Shown: piece after piece, positions 25,372 through 26,638 of the stretch | Layout: every line of letters begins with the position of its first letter | How positions within the stretch are numbered: the first letter of the stretch is position 1 | NCBI GenBank assembly: GCA_948759685.1 | Contig: CAQBGY010000018.1 | Span: 1 to 26,638 of the forward strand | DNA length: 26,638 nt | Direction of reading: 5' to 3' | Origin: an uncultured Eubacterium sp. | GTDB taxonomy: Bacteria > Bacillota_A > Clostridia > Lachnospirales > Lachnospiraceae | Program-made: the position numbers and the translations under genes | The notes under the pieces: generated by a model | Told to the model about the DNA's origin: nothing | Database searches by the model: none | What the model saw: the letters and a program-made list of their open reading frames with translations, nothing else

Positions 25372-25399
25372 ATTATACTACATTCTCCTTATTTTACAA
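25372..25399 (-). promoter_or_regulatory. Promoter of the L,D-transpeptidase operon
   Basis: On the minus strand a -35 TTGTAA (25394-25399) and a consensus -10 TATAAT (25372-25377) are separated by 16 bp. The -10 lies 33 nt upstream of the start codon at 25339, leaving a short leader with the AGGAGG ribosome binding site. Confidence 0.65.
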
Positions 25400-25486
25400 T
25401 CTAAATAATATTGCATTTCTTTCTATTTTTAATATATAATGATATTTGTGTGATTTTATATAATAATATGGAGAAACATTGGAGTT

Positions 25487-25506
25487 TCTGCTTTACGCAG
25501 AGTTTT
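25487..25506 (+). other. Short leader hairpin with U-run before the 25542 gene
   Basis: TCTGC-TTTAC-GCAGA (25487-25501) is followed by GTTTTT. An AT-rich TATAAT (25459-25464) upstream could be the -10 box, with a poor -35. The hairpin would then sit near the 5' end of the leader, in the form of a small terminator or attenuator. The 5-bp stem is weak. Confidence 0.25.
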
Positions 25507-25541
25507 TATAAAAATACTAAAGTCATAGAACGGAGATAATT

Positions 25542-26351
25542 ATGTCAAATTTAAAATTCAGATTATTTTTCATTTTTTTAGCAGTCGGTTTTATTTTTAT
25601 TGCACTTGATGCAGATATAAAAACAAATATGAAATATCCTCATCCATATGACAATTCAGACAGCGTGATTGGTGAATTTCAATATTACAATATTGCATCA
25701 AATTATGGTGCTAAATGTACTTATAAATTTATTGATACTTCTGATTCCACAGAAGATATGAATAATAACACCACAAATTCAACAACAAAAAAGTCTGCCG
25801 GCATGACACAAACTAAAGTTATTGACAAAGTTTTTTTCGACAATATTCATATTGATATTTTCAATGATATTATCGGATTTTTACTAATTTTAGCCGCTTG
25901 TTTTGGTTTTAAAAAGGTAAATAAAGTTTTTTCTTTTGCTTTTTTTAGTGCATTTTGTGGATTGCTTCTGCACATAATATTAACATCGCTTCCATTCTTT
26001 TTAAACGGACTATTCTTATGTAATATTTCGATGATACTTGGAATTGCATATTTAGGAAGTATTATACTGACAACTTTTCTTTTTTCTAAAGGACTGTTTT
26101 CAATGTGTCCCGATGTATGTTGCAGAGACGAGAGAAAATGGGGCAAATTTGCCTGGTTCATCTCTATGGTTCTTCAGATTCTGCTAATCTTTGTTTTTTG
26201 GATTGGTTCAGACTTTGGAGCCTTAAAATCTCTCGGCTATATTATTGAAGGACTTTTAGTTTTTGATATTATTATGTTTTGGCTGATTTTAAAAAGAGCC
26301 TATATTTATCTGGAACAATCATATATCAATACTGTTTCCGGAAGAAAGTAG
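25542..26351 (+). CDS. Hypothetical polytopic membrane protein
   Basis: I do not recognise a family. The 269 residues start with a hydrophobic helix (about 6-24, LFFIFLAVGFIFIALDAD), which could be a signal anchor. An extracellular-type loop of about 85 residues rich in Asn/Thr/Ser (NNNTTNSTTKKSAG) follows, then about five more membrane helices (near 108-122, 128-150, 155-180, 203-222 and 230-252). A short cysteine cluster (MCPDVCCRDERKWGKF) lies between the fourth and fifth helices and is probably cytoplasmic. The ATG at 25542 has CGGAGA 6 nt upstream. The next gene starts 7 nt after its stop, so the two form an operon; a shared exported function is possible. Confidence 0.75.
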   Translation: MSNLKFRLFFIFLAVGFIFIALDADIKTNMKYPHPYDNSDSVIGEFQYYNIASNYGAKCTYKFIDTSDSTEDMNNNTTNSTTKKSAGMTQTKVIDKVFFDNIHIDIFNDIIGFLLILAACFGFKKVNKVFSFAFFSAFCGLLLHIILTSLPFFLNGLFLCNISMILGIAYLGSIILTTFLFSKGLFSMCPDVCCRDERKWGKFAWFISMVLQILLIFVFWIGSDFGALKSLGYIIEGLLVFDIIMFWLILKRAYIYLEQSYINTVSGRK

Positions 26352-26358
26352 AGGTTAT

Positions 26359-26638
26359 ATGAGTAAATCATTTATTAAAAATTTCATAATTACGTTATCT
26401 TTGCTTTTTGTTGTAACTGCTTCTGCTTTTTTTATTCAGGCAAACGCAGATAACGGCGAAATGACCTTTCACTCCATATATGTGGGGTCTGGAGATGCAC
26501 TGATTATCAACAGCAATGATCATTACATGATTGTTGATTCCGGGCCTCCTAAAAGCGAATCAATGGTAATGAATTATCTGAATAAATTAAATATTCCTGA
26601 AAACAAAATAGATTATGTCGTGGCAACACATCCTGAAG
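26359..26638 (+). CDS. Secreted metallo-beta-lactamase-fold hydrolase (partial, ComEC-C-like)
   Basis: The frame starts at ATG 26359 (AGAGG just upstream) and is open to the window end, giving 93 residues. A signal peptide is clear (SFIKNFIITLSLLFVVTASAF, cleavage near ANA). The mature part begins MTFHSIYVGSGDALIINSND, then YMIVDSGPPKSESMVMNYL and IDYVVATHPE. This is the first half of the MBL fold as found in ComEC C-terminal and stand-alone secreted homologues; the final THPE is the start of the metal-binding HxxDH motif, cut by the edge. Homologues hydrolyse phosphodiesters or are of unknown function; the substrate here cannot be told. Confidence 0.8.
   Translation, partial: MSKSFIKNFIITLSLLFVVTASAFFIQANADNGEMTFHSIYVGSGDALIINSNDHYMIVDSGPPKSESMVMNYLNKLNIPENKIDYVVATHPE

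Overview
The window reads as chromosomal DNA of an anaerobic Firmicute, most likely Lachnospiraceae (Clostridia). The grounds are the AT-rich codon use, AGGAGG-type ribosome binding sites, a Gram-positive type LexA box, and family-typical gene neighbours (ftsE-ftsX-M23 hydrolase-S41 protease; uvrB-uvrA; an orphan MsmX-type ATPase). No rRNA, tRNA or CRISPR array was seen. I cannot name a genus.

Left end (1 to about 4.9 kb): one end of an integrative mobilizable element, visibly richer in G+C than the rest. Reading leftward on the minus strand it carries a small HTH/excisionase-like gene, a tyrosine integrase, a ribbon-helix-helix mobilization protein, a RepA-type ATPase, a hairpin- and iteron-rich origin-like segment, and a MobV/Pre relaxase cut by the window edge. 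An XRE repressor gene faces the other way. The 175-bp divergent region holds two opposed promoters and four copies of a 16-bp operator-like motif, one inside each promoter spacer. Behind the repressor lies a GNAT acetyltransferase interrupted by one amber codon. The element abuts the 3' end of guaA, a known integration target, and the junction carries two TGTTATCA repeats 11 bp apart.

Middle (4.9-12.5 kb): guaA (GMP synthase), a poorly characterised segment with one or two small ORFs and a well-formed terminator, then the SOS-regulated uvrB-uvrA operon behind a clear LexA box.

Right half (12.5-26.6 kb): mostly cell-envelope functions on the minus strand. These are a membrane-anchored amidase, a cation/proton antiporter co-transcribed with a PII-like protein, and an S41 protease after ftsE-ftsX-M23 hydrolase (division-linked wall hydrolysis). 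Next come a CdaR/PucR-type regulator, an MsmX/UgpC sugar-ABC ATPase ending in an elaborate nested hairpin, and an apparent operon of L,D-transpeptidase, acyl-ACP thioesterase and CvfB-like S1 protein. Two plus-strand genes close the window: an unrecognised membrane protein and a truncated secreted metallo-beta-lactamase-fold protein.

I found no clearly new multi-gene system. The most useful leads are the operator array and integration junction of the mobile element, its iteron/hairpin segment, the PII-like/antiporter pair, the small ORFs near 7 kb, and the nested repeat/hairpin structure near 20.9 kb.
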